In this document: piece after piece, positions 19,169-28,204 of the stretch | Layout: the number at the start of each line of letters is the position of its first letter | Numbering within the stretch: position 1 is the stretch's first letter | Source of the DNA: Streptomyces sp. WZ-12 | GTDB lineage: Bacteria > Actinomycetota > Actinomycetes > Streptomycetales > Streptomycetaceae | Reading direction: 5' to 3' | Length of the DNA stretch: 64,000 nucleotides | NCBI RefSeq assembly: GCF_028898845.1 | Contig: NZ_CP118574.1 | Location: forward strand, 5,057,001-5,121,000 | Position numbers and translations under genes: made by a program | The notes under the pieces: model-generated | Database searches by the model: none | What the model saw: only the letters and a program-made list of their open reading frames with translations | What the model was told of the DNA's origin: nothing

Positions 19169-19241
19169 AGCGGTGTAGCTCAGTCGGTAGAGCAAGCGGC
19201 TCATAATCGCTGTGTCACCGGTTCAAGTCCGGTCACCGCTA
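19169..19241 (+). tRNA. tRNA-Met (CAT), elongator type
   Basis: 73 nt. Acceptor AGCGGTG pairs with CACCGCT; anticodon stem AGCGG/TCGCT encloses CTCATAA, giving anticodon CAT. It lacks the initiator hallmarks (mismatched first acceptor pair, GGG/CCC anticodon-stem pairs). Ile-CAU (lysidine-modified) has the same anticodon and is the alternative, but position upstream of rpmG fits tRNA-Met of related actinomycetes. CCA not encoded. Confidence 0.9.
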
Positions 19242-19329
19242 CTAACAGTAGCCGATTGTGGGGTCGGTCCTCCGGTCGGCTACTCTTCTATGCGTTCGTT
19301 CATCTATCCGTTCGTCAAGGAGCACTCAC

Positions 19330-19494
19330 GTGGCTGCCACCGACGTCCGCCCGAAGATCACGCTGGCCTGCGTGGAGTGCAAGGAGCGGAACTACATCAC
19401 CAAGAAGAACCGGCGTAACGACCCGGACCGTCTTGAGATGAAGAAGCACTGCCCCCGCTGCAACTCGCACACTGCGCACCGCGAGACGCGATAA
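19330..19494 (+). CDS. rpmG: 50S ribosomal protein L33 (zinc-type)
   Basis: 54 residues with two Cys pairs, CVEC and CPRC, making it the zinc-binding (C+) form of L33. Streptomycetes also carry a zinc-free paralogue that replaces it under zinc starvation; this copy is the zinc form. GTG 19330 ([14 protein letters not shown]) has AAGGAG eight bases upstream; upstream in-frame codons lie outside the family alignment. It follows two tRNA genes. Confidence 0.95.
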   Translation: MAATDVRPKITLACVECKERNYITKKNRRNDPDRLEMKKHCPRCNSHTAHRETR

Positions 19495-19579
19495 CTCAGG
19501 CTCGTCTGTGAGGCCGTCCCCATTCTCTGGGGGCGGCCTCGCGGCATTGGCACCATCAGTCCAGGGAGGTTGCGAGCCC

Positions 19580-20035
19580 ATGGCGCTCGACCAGTCATTC
19601 GTCGGACGCACATACCCGCCCACCGACCCGTACGAGGTCGGCCGGGAAAAGATCCGCGAATTCGCCGAGGCGATCGGGGACCCCAACCCCGCCTACACGG
19701 ACGCCGAAGCCGCCAAGGCGCTCGGCCACTCCGATGTGATCGCGCCGCCGACTTTCGTGTTCGCCATCACATTCAAGGCCGCCGGATTCGTCATCGCCGA
19801 CCCGCAACTCGGCCTGGACTACAGCCGCGTGGTCCACGGCGACCAGAAATTCGCCTACCGGCGTCCGGTGCGCGCCGGTGACCGGCTGACCGTGACCTCC
19901 ACCATCGAGGCCATCAAGACCATGGCCGGCAACGAGGTCATCGACATCCGTGGCGAGGTGCGCGACGAGGCCGGCGAGCACGTTGTGACCGCATTCACCA
20001 AACTCGTTGCCCGGCCCGCTGAGGAGGCGGCCTGA
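19580..20035 (+). CDS. HadA-like hot-dog dehydratase subunit (MaoC N-domain type)
   Basis: 151 residues of the FAS1-like dehydratase / UPF0336 family: MALDQSFVGRTYPP, REKIREFAEAIGDPNPAYTD, VIAPPTFVFAITFKAAG and YSRVVHGDQKFAYRRPVRAG. In mycobacteria the homologue HadA pairs with HadB to dehydrate 3-hydroxyacyl-ACP in mycolic acid synthesis. Streptomyces makes no mycolic acids, so the substrate here is unknown. ATG 19580 has AGGGAGG upstream. It lies one base before hadB-like, in the conserved rpmG-hadA-hadB order. Confidence 0.88.
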   Translation: MALDQSFVGRTYPPTDPYEVGREKIREFAEAIGDPNPAYTDAEAAKALGHSDVIAPPTFVFAITFKAAGFVIADPQLGLDYSRVVHGDQKFAYRRPVRAGDRLTVTSTIEAIKTMAGNEVIDIRGEVRDEAGEHVVTAFTKLVARPAEEAA

Positions 20036-20036
20036 G

Positions 20037-20471
20037 ATGACCGCGCAGATCGCCTACGACGACGTCGAGGTCGGCACCGCACTGCCCGCGCAGAACTTCC
20101 CGGTGACCCGCGCCACCCTCGTCCAATACGCCGGTGCCTCCGGGGACTTCAACCCGATCCACTGGAACGAGAAATTCGCCAAGGAGGTCGGGCTGCCGGA
20201 CGTCATCGCGCACGGCATGTTCACCATGGCCTCGGCGGTCCGGGTGGTCACCGACTGGGTCGGCGACCCGGGCGCGGTCGCCGAGTACGGCGTGCGCTTC
20301 ACCAAGCCGGTCGTGGTGCCCAACGACGAGACCGGCGCGCTGATCGAGGTCACCGGCACCGTTGCGGCCAAGCTGGACGACGCGGAGCGCACGGTCCGGG
20401 TCGACCTGATCGCCAGGAGCGCCGGCCAGAAGGTGCTGGGCATGTCCCGCGCCGTGGTCAGGCTCGCCTGA
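20037..20471 (+). CDS. HadB-like MaoC-domain dehydratase
   Basis: 144 residues with the hydratase-2 active-site stretch GDFNPIHWNEKFAKEVGL followed by PDVIAHGMFTMA; the Asp and His are the catalytic pair of MaoC-type enoyl hydratases. It would be the catalytic partner of the HadA-like subunit encoded immediately upstream. ATG 20037 has GAGGAGG in the end of the upstream gene, so translation is probably coupled. Confidence 0.9.
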   Translation: MTAQIAYDDVEVGTALPAQNFPVTRATLVQYAGASGDFNPIHWNEKFAKEVGLPDVIAHGMFTMASAVRVVTDWVGDPGAVAEYGVRFTKPVVVPNDETGALIEVTGTVAAKLDDAERTVRVDLIARSAGQKVLGMSRAVVRLA

Positions 20472-20529
20472 GGCAGCCGGACGGGACGGCCGGCCCGGCA
20501 TCGCCGGGCCGCCCCGTACCCTTGGCTGG

Positions 20530-21594
20530 GTGCAGGAACGTCACGTAGCAGACAACGCCCCCCTCGCCCCGCTGACCACCTTCCGCCTCGGTGGTCCCGC
20601 GAACCGGCTCGTCACGGCCACCACCGACGACGAGGTGACCGCCGCCGTCCGCGAAGCCGACGAGGCCGGCACCCCGCTGCTGATCATCGGCGGCGGCAGC
20701 AACCTCGTCATCGGCGACAAGGGCTTCGACGGCACCGCCCTGCGCATCGCCACCTGCGGCTTCGCCCTCGACGGCACGTCCCTGGAGCTCGCCGCCGGCG
20801 AGAACTGGTCCGACGCCGTCGCCCGCACCGTCGAGGCCCAACTGGCCGGCGTCGAGTGCCTGGCCGGCATCCCCGGCTCGGCCGGCGCCACCCCGGTCCA
20901 GAACGTCGGCGCCTACGGGCAGGACGTCTCCGAGACCCTCACCGAGGTCGTCGCCTACGACCGCCGCACCGGTGAGACGGTCACCCTCACCAACGAGGAG
21001 TGCGGCTTCTCGTACCGCCACAGCCGCTTCAAGCAGCACCCCGAGCGGTTCGTCGTGCTGCGGGTGCGGCTCGCCCTGGAGGACGCCGGCGGCCTCTCCG
21101 CGCCCCTGCGCTACGACCAGACGGCCCGCGCGCTCGGCGTCGGCGTCGGGGAGCGGGTGCCGCTCGCGGTCGCCCGCAAGACCGTCCTGGCGCTGCGGGC
21201 CGGCAAGGGCATGGTGCTGGACGCCGACGACCACGACACCTGGTCCGCCGGCTCCTTCTTCACCAACCCGGTCCTCACCGAGGCCGAGCACGCCGAGCTC
21301 GTCCGCCGGGTCCACGACCGCCTCGGCCCGGACGCCGCCCCGCCCGCCTTCCCCGACGGCGACGGCCGGGTGAAGACCTCCGCGGCCTGGCTCATCGACC
21401 GGGCCGGCTTCACCAAGGGCTACGGAAGCGGCCCGGCCCGGATCTCCACCAAGCACACCCTCGCCCTCACCAACCGCGGCGGGGCCACCACCGAGGACCT
21501 GCTCGCCCTCGCCCGCGAGGTCCGCGACGGCGTCCGGGACGCCTTCGGGGTCACCCTCGTCAACGAGCCGGTGACGGTCGGCGTCAGCCTCTGA
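20530..21594 (+). CDS. murB: UDP-N-acetylenolpyruvoylglucosamine reductase
   Basis: 354 residues. MurB reduces enolpyruvyl-UDP-GlcNAc to UDP-MurNAc with NADPH and bound FAD, an essential cytoplasmic step of peptidoglycan synthesis. FAD-binding motifs LLIIGGGSNLVI and GIPGSAGATPVQNVGAYGQ are clear. The catalytic serine lies in SAGSFFTNP and the C-terminal glutamate in VNEPVTVGVSL, with the YRHSRFK arginine: a type I MurB. GTG 20530 gives the usual N-terminus; the ribosome site is weak. Confidence 0.94.
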   Translation: MQERHVADNAPLAPLTTFRLGGPANRLVTATTDDEVTAAVREADEAGTPLLIIGGGSNLVIGDKGFDGTALRIATCGFALDGTSLELAAGENWSDAVARTVEAQLAGVECLAGIPGSAGATPVQNVGAYGQDVSETLTEVVAYDRRTGETVTLTNEECGFSYRHSRFKQHPERFVVLRVRLALEDAGGLSAPLRYDQTARALGVGVGERVPLAVARKTVLALRAGKGMVLDADDHDTWSAGSFFTNPVLTEAEHAELVRRVHDRLGPDAAPPAFPDGDGRVKTSAAWLIDRAGFTKGYGSGPARISTKHTLALTNRGGATTEDLLALAREVRDGVRDAFGVTLVNEPVTVGVSL

Positions 21595-21621
21595 GGGACC
21601 GCGGACGGCCGCACCGGCCCG

Positions 21622-22650
21622 CTACGGCGCCGGCGCGGCCAACCACGCGTCCACATCCGCCAGCACCGCCCGCCGCACCTCCTGCGGCGCCCGGGAGGCC
21701 CGTACGGACTGCCGGGCCAGCTCCGCCAGTTCGGCGTCGGTGAACCCGTGCGAGGCGCGGGCGATCTCGTACTGGGCCGCCAACCGGGAGCCGAACAGCA
21801 GCGGGTCGTCGGCGCCCAGCGCCATCGGCACGCCCGCTTCGTAGAACGTCCGCAGCGGCACGTCCTCCGGCTTGCCGTAGACGCCCAGCGCCACGTTGGA
21901 GGCCGGGCACACCTCGCAGGTCACCCCGCGGGACGCCAGCCGGCGCAGCAGCACCGGGTCCTCCGCGGCCCGCACCCCGTGCCCGATCCGGGACGCGTGC
22001 AGGTCGTCCAGGCAGTCCCGGACGCTCGCCGGCCCGGCCAGCTCCCCGCCGTGCGGTGCCGAGAGCAACCCGCCGTCCCGGGCGATGGCGAAGGCCCGGT
22101 CGAAGTCCCGCGCGAGGCCCCGGCGTTCGTCGTTGGAGAGCCCGAAGCCGACCACGCCGCGGTCGGCGTAGCGCACCGCGAGCCGGGCCAGGGTGCGGGC
22201 GTCCAACGGGTGCTTCATCCGGTTCGCCGCCACCAGGACGCGGATCGCCAGCCCGGTGTCCCGGGACGCCCGGTCCACCGCGTCCAGGATGACCTCCAGC
22301 GCCGGGATCAGGCCGCCCAGCCGCGGCGCGTACGAGGTCGGGTCGACCTGGATCTCCAGCCAGCGCGAACCGTCCCGGACGTCCTCCTCCGCGGCCTCCC
22401 GCACCAGCCGCTGGATGTCCTCGGGGGAGCGCAGGCACGACCGGGCGATGTCGTAGAGCCGCTGGAAGCGGAACCAACCGCGCTCGTCGGTGGCGCTCAG
22501 CCGGGGCGGCCGCCCGCTGGTGAGCGCGTCCGGCAGGTGGACGCCGTACTTGTCGGCGAGGTCCAGCAGGGTCGCCGGGCGCATCGAGCCGGTGAAGTGC
22601 AGGTGCAGATGGGCCTTCGGCAGTTGACGCAGATCACGAACACGCTCCAT
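21622..22650 (-). CDS. Adenosine deaminase family protein
   Basis: 342 residues. Metal-binding and catalytic motifs of the ADA/AMP deaminase family are present: HLHLH near residues 14-18, HGGELAGP (His and catalytic Glu), RIGHGVR (His) and GADDPLLFG (Asp). The family hydrolytically deaminates adenosine or related purines; some members act on aminofutalosine or adenine, so the substrate is not certain. Start ATG at the complement of 22648-22650 fits the family; the ribosome site is poor. It is convergent with murB, 27 bp apart. Confidence 0.88.
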   Translation of the reverse strand: MERVRDLRQLPKAHLHLHFTGSMRPATLLDLADKYGVHLPDALTSGRPPRLSATDERGWFRFQRLYDIARSCLRSPEDIQRLVREAAEEDVRDGSRWLEIQVDPTSYAPRLGGLIPALEVILDAVDRASRDTGLAIRVLVAANRMKHPLDARTLARLAVRYADRGVVGFGLSNDERRGLARDFDRAFAIARDGGLLSAPHGGELAGPASVRDCLDDLHASRIGHGVRAAEDPVLLRRLASRGVTCEVCPASNVALGVYGKPEDVPLRTFYEAGVPMALGADDPLLFGSRLAAQYEIARASHGFTDAELAELARQSVRASRAPQEVRRAVLADVDAWLAAPAP

Positions 22651-22720
22651 CCGCAGATACTGCCGCACCTCGCGCCGGCGGCATAGGCCCCGCCCCGAAC
22701 GAAGGGACCCCCGCAAGGGT

Positions 22721-22751
22721 GTGCGGGGCCGGGCGACGCCCGACCCCGCAC
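22721..22751 (-). terminator. Terminator hairpin downstream of the aminotransferase gene
   Basis: 14-bp arms (22721-22734 and 22738-22751) with a 3-nt loop. The single mismatch becomes a G-U wobble when transcribed on the minus strand, consistent with termination of the aminotransferase transcript rather than plus-strand transcripts. Confidence 0.65.
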
Positions 22752-22784
22752 CCGCCGATGGCGCGAAATGCCCTACGGCACCGG

Positions 22785-24020
22785 CTACTTGGCCTCCGCC
22801 AGCAGCTTCTGGATCCGGGAGACGCCCTCGACCAAGTCCTCGTCGCCCAGCGCGTAGGACAGTCGCAGGTAGCCGGGGGTGCCGAACGCCTCACCCGGGA
22901 CGACGGCGACCTCCGCCTCCTCCAGGATCAGCCCGGCCAACTCGACGCTGGTCTGCGGGCGCTTGCCGCGGATCTCCTTGCCCAACAGCCCCTTCACCGA
23001 CGGGTACGCGTAGAACGCGCCCTCCGGCTCCGGGCAGAGCACGCCCTCGATCTCGTTGAGCATCCGCACGATGGTCCGCCGGCGCCGGTCGAAGGCCACC
23101 TTCATCTCCTCGACGGCCGCCAGGTCGCCGCTGACCGCCGCGATGGCCGCGGCCTGCGCCACGTTGGAGACGTTGGAGGTGGCGTGCGACTGGAGGTTGG
23201 TGGCCGCTTTGATGACGTCCTTGGGGCCGATCGCCCAGCCCACCCGCCAGCCGGTCATCGCGTACGTCTTCGCCACGCCGTTGACGACGATGCACTTGTC
23301 GCGCAGCTCCGGCACGACCACCGGCAGCGACGAGAACTCCGCGTCGCCGTAGACCAGGTGCTCGTAGATCTCGTCGGTCAGCACCCACAGGCCGTGCTCG
23401 GCGGCCCAGCGACCGATCGCCTCGACCTGCTCGCGGGGGTAGACCGCGCCGGTGGGGTTCGACGGCGAGACGAAGAGCACCACCTTGGTGCGCTCGGTGC
23501 GGGCCGCCTCCAACTGCTCGACGCTCACCCGGTACCCGGTGGTCTCGTCGGCGACGACGTCGACCGGCACGCCGCCCGCCAGCCGGATCGACTCCGGGTA
23601 GGTGGTCCAGTACGGCGCCGGGACGATGACCTCGTCACCCGGGTCCAGGATCGCGGCGAACGCCTCGTAGATGGCCTGCTTGCCGCCGTTGGTCACCAGG
23701 ACGTTCGCGGCCTCGATCTCGTAGCCGGAGTCGCGCCGGGTCTTCTCGACGATCGCGTTCTTCAGCTCGGGCAGACCGCCCGCCGGGGTGTAGCGGTGGA
23801 ACTTCGGGTTGCGGCAGGCCTCCACCGCCGCCTCGACGATGTAGCCGGGCGTGGGGAAGTCGGGCTCTCCGGCGCCGAAGCCGATCACCGGGCGCCCGGC
23901 GGCCTTGAGGGCCTTGGCCTTGGCGTCCACGGCGAGGGTGGCGGACTCGGAGATCGAACCGACCCGGACGGAGACCCGGCGGTCGGAGGGGGACGATGCG
24001 GAGGGAGTTGCAGCGCTCAT
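22785..24020 (-). CDS. aspC: Pyridoxal-phosphate aspartate aminotransferase
   Basis: 411 residues, class I/II aminotransferase. It includes [44 protein letters not shown] with the conserved Asn, [12 protein letters not shown] with the PLP-contacting Asp and Tyr, and [16 protein letters not shown] with the PLP lysine. It interconverts aspartate/oxaloacetate with glutamate/2-oxoglutarate; subfamily I-gamma enzymes may also accept prephenate, which cannot be excluded. Start chosen at MSAATPSAS (complement 24018-24020); GGAGG lies about 15 bases upstream, rather far. Confidence 0.92.
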   Translation of the reverse strand: MSAATPSASSPSDRRVSVRVGSISESATLAVDAKAKALKAAGRPVIGFGAGEPDFPTPGYIVEAAVEACRNPKFHRYTPAGGLPELKNAIVEKTRRDSGYEIEAANVLVTNGGKQAIYEAFAAILDPGDEVIVPAPYWTTYPESIRLAGGVPVDVVADETTGYRVSVEQLEAARTERTKVVLFVSPSNPTGAVYPREQVEAIGRWAAEHGLWVLTDEIYEHLVYGDAEFSSLPVVVPELRDKCIVVNGVAKTYAMTGWRVGWAIGPKDVIKAATNLQSHATSNVSNVAQAAAIAAVSGDLAAVEEMKVAFDRRRRTIVRMLNEIEGVLCPEPEGAFYAYPSVKGLLGKEIRGKRPQTSVELAGLILEEAEVAVVPGEAFGTPGYLRLSYALGDEDLVEGVSRIQKLLAEAK

Positions 24021-24089
24021 AGAGGCATCGTCGCAGACCTCCAGGAGGCCCGGTACACGGGTTTGCGGGGCCGGTGCGCGAGGTTCCTG

Positions 24090-24119
24090 TTCGACGCCCG
24101 GCCGCGAACCACGTACACT
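24090..24119 (+). promoter_or_regulatory. Promoter of the tRNA-Trp/secE unit
   Basis: TTCGAC (24090-24095), an 18-bp spacer and TACACT (24114-24119). It lies about 84 bp upstream of tRNA-Trp, divergent to the aminotransferase gene. The good -10 box and sensible position support a vegetative promoter. Confidence 0.5.
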
Positions 24120-24202
24120 CGCTGACCGTTGGCTCCCACCGGGTCGCCGCGGCGCACGACGTAGAGCAGTCGCCCGCATGCGGTAGGTTGGGGGAACCAC
24201 AA

Positions 24203-24275
24203 AGGGTCGTAGCTCAATTGGTAGAGCACTGGTCTCCAAAACCAGCGGTTGGGGGTTCAAGTCCCTCCGGCCCTG
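24203..24275 (+). tRNA. tRNA-Trp (CCA)
   Basis: 73 nt. Acceptor AGGGTCG pairs with CGGCCCT; anticodon stem CTGGT/ACCAG encloses CTCCAAA (anticodon CCA); T arm GGGGGTTCAAGTCCCTC. CCA tail not encoded. Placement just upstream of secE is conserved in actinobacteria. Confidence 0.97.
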
Positions 24276-24382
24276 CTACACGCACCACATCACCGAGTGC
24301 GTGCACGCGTACGTACGAAATGCACCGCCGTGCGGCCGGGCCGAGCGCGGCGCGGCCACGACCCGGATTCAGGTGAGGACGA

Positions 24383-24679
24383 GTGACGGACGCCCTGGGC
24401 TCCATCGACATGCCTGAGCGCGGTCGCTCCGAGGCCGATACCCCGGAATCCCAGAAGAAGCCCCGCCGCGGCGGCAAGCGCGGCAAGAAGGGGCCCTTCG
24501 CGCGCCTCGCGCTTTTCTACCGCCAGGTCATCGCGGAGCTCCGCAAGGTCGTCTGGCCCACGCGCAGTCAGCTCTCGTCGTACACCACCGTGGTGATCGT
24601 CTTCGTGGCCATCATCATTGGTCTCGTAACCGTGATTGACTTGGGAATCAACCGAGTCGTCGGGTACGTCTTCGGCTGA
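24383..24679 (+). CDS. secE: Preprotein translocase subunit SecE
   Basis: 98 residues. The basic region [13 protein letters not shown] is followed by the conserved amphipathic [20 protein letters not shown] and a single membrane helix ([20 protein letters not shown]). SecE clamps the SecY channel in the cytoplasmic membrane; secY is in this window at 53291. GTG 24383 has AGGTGAGGAC upstream. NusG follows 71 bp later, the usual secE-nusG order. Confidence 0.95.
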   Translation: MTDALGSIDMPERGRSEADTPESQKKPRRGGKRGKKGPFARLALFYRQVIAELRKVVWPTRSQLSSYTTVVIVFVAIIIGLVTVIDLGINRVVGYVFG

Positions 24680-24750
24680 TCCCGCGGGGGTGCCTTCCGC
24701 GGGCGGCCCTTCGCACGTTCAACCCCTTGAAGCAAGGAAGAAGCAGCCAC

Positions 24751-25635
24751 GTGTCTGACCCGAACCTGAACGACGCCGCCAAGCCCGTCGCGGCCGCAGA
24801 GGCCGAGGTTGACGAGGCCGTCTCGGCCGAGGTCGAGGGGGACGCTGCGGCCATCGCTGACGAAGAGGGCGCCGCGGACGTCGTCGCCGACGCCGACGAC
24901 GTCGACGAGCTGGACGCCGAGGACGCCGCCGCCGGCGAGCCCGCCGAGGTGGACGCCGTGCACGTCGAGGACGAGGAGGCCGTCGAGGCTTCCGAGGACG
25001 CGGAGGAGCAGGAGCCGGTCGACCCGGTGGCCGCCCTCCGTGACGAGCTGCGCGGACTCCCCGGCGAGTGGTACGTCATCCACACCTACGCGGGCTACGA
25101 GAACCGCGTGAAGACCAACCTCGAACAGCGCGCCGTCTCGCTGAACGTCGAGGACTACATCTTCCAGGCCGAGGTGCCGCAGGAAGAGGTCGTGCAGATC
25201 AAGAACGGTGACCGCCGCACCGTCCGTCAGAACAAACTGCCGGGTTACGTCCTGGTGCGCATGGACCTGACGAACGAGTCCTGGGGCGTGGTGCGCAACA
25301 CCCCCGGTGTCACCGGCTTCGTCGGCAACGCCTACGACCCGTACCCGCTGACCCTGGACGAGATCGTCAAGATGCTCGCCCCGGAGGCCGAGGAGAAGGC
25401 CGCCAAGGAGGCCGCCGCGGCCGAGGGCAAGCCGGCGCCGTCCCGCAAGGTCGAGGTCCAGGTCCTGGACTTCGAGGTGGGCGACTCCGTCACCGTCACC
25501 GACGGTCCGTTCGCGACCCTCCAGGCGACGATCAACGAGATCAACGCCGACTCGAAGAAGGTCAAGGGCCTGGTCGAGATCTTCGGCCGCGAGACCCCGG
25601 TCGAGCTCAGCTTCGACCAGATCCAGAAGAACTAG
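24751..25635 (+). CDS. nusG: Transcription elongation/antitermination factor NusG
   Basis: 294 residues. An acidic Glu/Asp/Ala-rich N-terminal extension of ~100 residues, typical of streptomycete NusG, precedes the NGN domain starting at about residue 105 ([20 protein letters not shown]). The KOW domain follows ([20 protein letters not shown]). NusG binds RNA polymerase and links it to Rho or the ribosome. GTG 24751 was chosen for the AAGGAAGAAG site 10-18 bases upstream; an earlier in-frame ATG at 24727 lacks one. Confidence 0.95.
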   Translation: MSDPNLNDAAKPVAAAEAEVDEAVSAEVEGDAAAIADEEGAADVVADADDVDELDAEDAAAGEPAEVDAVHVEDEEAVEASEDAEEQEPVDPVAALRDELRGLPGEWYVIHTYAGYENRVKTNLEQRAVSLNVEDYIFQAEVPQEEVVQIKNGDRRTVRQNKLPGYVLVRMDLTNESWGVVRNTPGVTGFVGNAYDPYPLTLDEIVKMLAPEAEEKAAKEAAAAEGKPAPSRKVEVQVLDFEVGDSVTVTDGPFATLQATINEINADSKKVKGLVEIFGRETPVELSFDQIQKN

Positions 25636-25661
25636 GTTCTTCCGGACCCATAGCCACCGAC

Positions 25662-25694
25662 CAGGTCAGACCGGCGCTTAGCCGGTCTGACCTG
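25662..25694 (+). terminator. Strong hairpin between nusG and rplK
   Basis: Perfect 14-bp inverted repeat CAGGTCAGACCGGC / GCCGGTCTGACCTG with a 5-nt loop, then CGCGGTTTTTGG. The T5 run 6 nt after the stem makes this a good intrinsic terminator or attenuator separating secE-nusG from rplK-rplA. Confidence 0.8.
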
Positions 25695-25800
25695 CGCGGT
25701 TTTTGGCCGCAGGACGGTACCCGTTATCGTTGTGCGGTATGCCTCCATCCGGATGACCCGGATCGGGGCGAACCACCTCTCACTAGGACCCGGAGAGAGC

Positions 25801-26235
25801 ATGCCTCCCAAGAAGAAGAAGGTCACGGGGCTGATCAAGCTCCAGATCCAGGCTGGTGCCGCCAACCCGGCCCCGCCGGTCGGCCCCGCGCTGGGTCAGC
25901 ACGGCGTCAACATCATGGAGTTCTGCAAGGCCTACAACGCCGCGACCGAGTCGCAGCGTGGCATGGTCGTGCCGGTGGAGATCACGGTCTACGAAGACCG
26001 TTCCTTCACCTTCGTCACCAAGACCCCGCCGGCCGCGAAGCTGATCCTGAAGGCCGCGGGCGTGGAGAAGGGCTCCGGCGAGCCGCACAAGACCAAGGTC
26101 GCCAAGATCACCGAGGCGCAGGTCCGCGAGATCGCCACCACCAAGATGCCCGACCTGAACGCCAACGACCTGGACGCCGCGTCGAAGATCATCGCCGGCA
26201 CCGCCCGCTCCATGGGCATCACGGTCGAGGGCTGA
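25801..26235 (+). CDS. rplK: 50S ribosomal protein L11
   Basis: 144 residues. L11 forms the GTPase-associated centre with 23S rRNA and is part of the thiostrepton site. Full-length family sequence: [37 protein letters not shown] and the C-terminal RNA-binding [13 protein letters not shown]. The N-terminal proline region looks unaltered. ATG 25801 has GGAGAG upstream; upstream in-frame residues are not part of the family. Confidence 0.97.
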
Positions 26236-26317
26236 ACCCCAGCCCCTAACGGCACCTCCGTGGAAGGGCCAGGCGCTGGTCCGTACCACGACTCCACCCA
26301 CTGCATCAGGAGCAGAA

Positions 26318-27034
26318 GTGAAGCGCAGCAAGACTCTTCGCAACGCGGACGCGAAGATCGACCGGGAGCGGCTGTACGCCCCGCTTGAGGCCGTCCGTCT
26401 CGCCAAGGACACCGCGTCCGTCAAGTTCGACTCGACCGTCGAGGTCGCCATGCGTCTGGGCGTTGACCCGCGCAAGGCCGACCAGATGGTCCGTGGCACC
26501 GTGAACCTCCCGCACGGCACCGGTAAGACCGCCCGGGTCCTGGTCTTCGCGACCGGTGACCGTGCTGCGGCCGCGGAGGCCGCCGGCGCCGACATCGTCG
26601 GCTCGGACGAACTGATCGACGAGGTCTCCAAGGGCCGCCTGGACTTCGACGCCGTCGTCGCCACTCCGGACCTCATGGGCAAGGTCGGCCGCCTCGGCCG
26701 CGTGCTCGGTCCCCGTGGTCTGATGCCGAACCCGAAGACCGGCACCGTCACCCCGGATGTCGCCAAGGCTGTCACCGACATCAAGGGCGGCAAGATCGAG
26801 TTCCGCGTGGACAAGCACGCGAACCTCCACTTCATCATCGGCAAGGTGTCCTTCGACGACACCAAGCTGGTGGAGAACTACGCCGCGGCGCTGGAGGAGA
26901 TCACCCGTCTGAAGCCGTCCGCCGCCAAGGGCCGCTACATCAAGAAGGCGACGGTCTCCACCACCATGGGCCCCGGCGTCCCGGTGGACCCCAACCGCAC
27001 CCGCAACCTCCTCGTCGAGGACGAGGCCATCTGA
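26318..27034 (+). CDS. rplA: 50S ribosomal protein L1
   Basis: 238 residues, the stalk-base protein next to the E site; in other bacteria it represses its own operon. Signature [20 protein letters not shown] is present. GTG 26318 has AGGAGC nine bases upstream. It is 82 bp after rplK and followed by a strong terminator. Confidence 0.97.
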   Translation: MKRSKTLRNADAKIDRERLYAPLEAVRLAKDTASVKFDSTVEVAMRLGVDPRKADQMVRGTVNLPHGTGKTARVLVFATGDRAAAAEAAGADIVGSDELIDEVSKGRLDFDAVVATPDLMGKVGRLGRVLGPRGLMPNPKTGTVTPDVAKAVTDIKGGKIEFRVDKHANLHFIIGKVSFDDTKLVENYAAALEEITRLKPSAAKGRYIKKATVSTTMGPGVPVDPNRTRNLLVEDEAI

Positions 27035-27072
27035 TCCTCGCGATCGATGCCCCGTAGCGCGTGACGCTTGCC

Positions 27073-27110
27073 GTCAGGCCCCGCTTTCCGTACGGAGAGC
27101 GGGGCCTGAC
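27073..27110 (+). terminator. Terminator after rplA
   Basis: 13-bp perfect outer stem (GTCAGGCCCCGCT / AGCGGGGCCTGAC) with an inner TCCGTACGGA extension; no T-tract. Ends the rplK-rplA unit before the lipoprotein gene. Confidence 0.8.
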
Positions 27111-27202
27111 GCGTTCATAACAGGGTTGCCGTGTGTGCTGTCAGTGGCCTGCACTACAGTCCCCTGCGAGGTCCATAAAGGAATTCAAAGGGGGAGCCTC
27201 AA

Positions 27203-28060
27203 GTGCGCAGCACGCGTATAGCCGCCGCCGTCGCGGCGGGAGTTGTCATGATGGCCGGTCTGACCGCCTGTAACGGCGGCGGCGACAAGGGCAACGGAAC
27301 CGGCGGCAGCGCCAGCGGTGGCAGCAACGACGCTTCGGGGGCGAAGTCTCCGCTGGAGGCCGCGCTGGCCTCGCTGAAGACGGTCTCGCAGCAGACGAAC
27401 GGCAAGAATTCCGCCAAGGTCGAGGGCACCACCAAGAACGGCACGATGTCCACGACCATGAAGGGCGCGATGGACTGGTCGTCCGGCATGCACATGTCGG
27501 TGGACATCACCCAGGCCGGCGGCCCGATGGGCGGCTCCGGCAAGCCCGCGAAGGCCCTGTACACGCCGGACGCGATGTACATGAACATGGGCATGCCCAT
27601 GGGCGGCAAGAGCTGGGTCAAGTACGACTACGACGTCTTGGCCAAGAAGCTGGGCGCGGCCGGTGCCCTGATGAAGGACATGATGAACAACAACAACCCG
27701 GGCCGGTCGGTGGATCTGCTGATCGCCTCGGGCAAGGTCAAGCAGGTCGGCAAGGAGGACGTCCGCGGCGTCCAGGCGACCCACTACAACGGCACGCTCT
27801 CGGTGAGCGAGCTGACCCGCATGCAGACGAAGAACGTCAGCGAGGCGGACCTGAAGGCCCTGGAGCGGCAGCTCCAGCAGATGGGTGCCACGACCGAGAC
27901 CATCGACCTCTGGGTCAGCTCGGACAACCTGCTGGTCAAGAAGCGCGAGCAGATGGACAGCAAGACGTCGCCGTACGACTCGACGGTCTACTACTCCGAC
28001 TACGGCACCAAGGTCTCGGTGACGCCGCCGCCGGCGAGCGACACCACGGAGGTCAAGTAA
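27203..28060 (+). CDS. Putative LppX/LprG-like lipoprotein
   Basis: 285 residues. Signal sequence MRSTRIAAAVAAGVVMMAG ends in lipobox LTAC with Cys23, then a Gly/Ser linker and a ~240-residue domain with SLKTVSQQTNGKNSAKVEG, DAMYMNMGMPMGGKSWVKYD and a C-terminal DLWVSSDNLLVKK. The pattern resembles the LolA-like LppX/LprAFG lipoproteins that bind lipids at the outer membrane face. GTG 27203 has GGGGGAG upstream. The same position, between rplA and rplJ, is lipoprotein-bearing in related streptomycetes (recalled). Function unproven. Confidence 0.75.
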   Translation: MRSTRIAAAVAAGVVMMAGLTACNGGGDKGNGTGGSASGGSNDASGAKSPLEAALASLKTVSQQTNGKNSAKVEGTTKNGTMSTTMKGAMDWSSGMHMSVDITQAGGPMGGSGKPAKALYTPDAMYMNMGMPMGGKSWVKYDYDVLAKKLGAAGALMKDMMNNNNPGRSVDLLIASGKVKQVGKEDVRGVQATHYNGTLSVSELTRMQTKNVSEADLKALERQLQQMGATTETIDLWVSSDNLLVKKREQMDSKTSPYDSTVYYSDYGTKVSVTPPPASDTTEVK

Positions 28061-28079
28061 GCCCGAAATTCGGTGAGTT

Positions 28080-28101
28080 GAGCCCGGGGGAGTCCGGGCT
28101 C
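28080..28101 (+). terminator. Hairpin after the lipoprotein gene
   Basis: Stem GAGCCCGG / CCGGGCTC with 6-nt loop, 20 bp after the stop codon; no T-tract. Confidence 0.6.
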
Positions 28102-28167
28102 GACGCCCGCATCCGGCGTCGGCCGGGCGGGGCCCGGGGCGTGTCCCCGATGCCCCGTCCAGCCGAT

Positions 28168-28197
28168 TTGCTCTTGCGCGGGCCGTTCCCGTACGGT
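28168..28197 (+). promoter_or_regulatory. Putative promoter of rplJ-rplL
   Basis: TTGCTC (28168-28173), 18-bp spacer, TACGGT (28192-28197), about 225 bp upstream of rplJ, leaving room for an L10-type leader. Confidence 0.45.
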
Positions 28198-28204
28198 GTC
28201 CCGG

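Noticed and set aside
19049..19241. tRNA-Thr/tRNA-Met pair as an integration hotspot
   Set aside because: No duplicated tRNA 3' end, integrase or composition shift nearby.
22785..24260. N-terminal extension of the aspartate aminotransferase across tRNA-Trp
   Set aside because: The frame is merely open; it would read through a divergent tRNA and promoter. Start placed at 24020.
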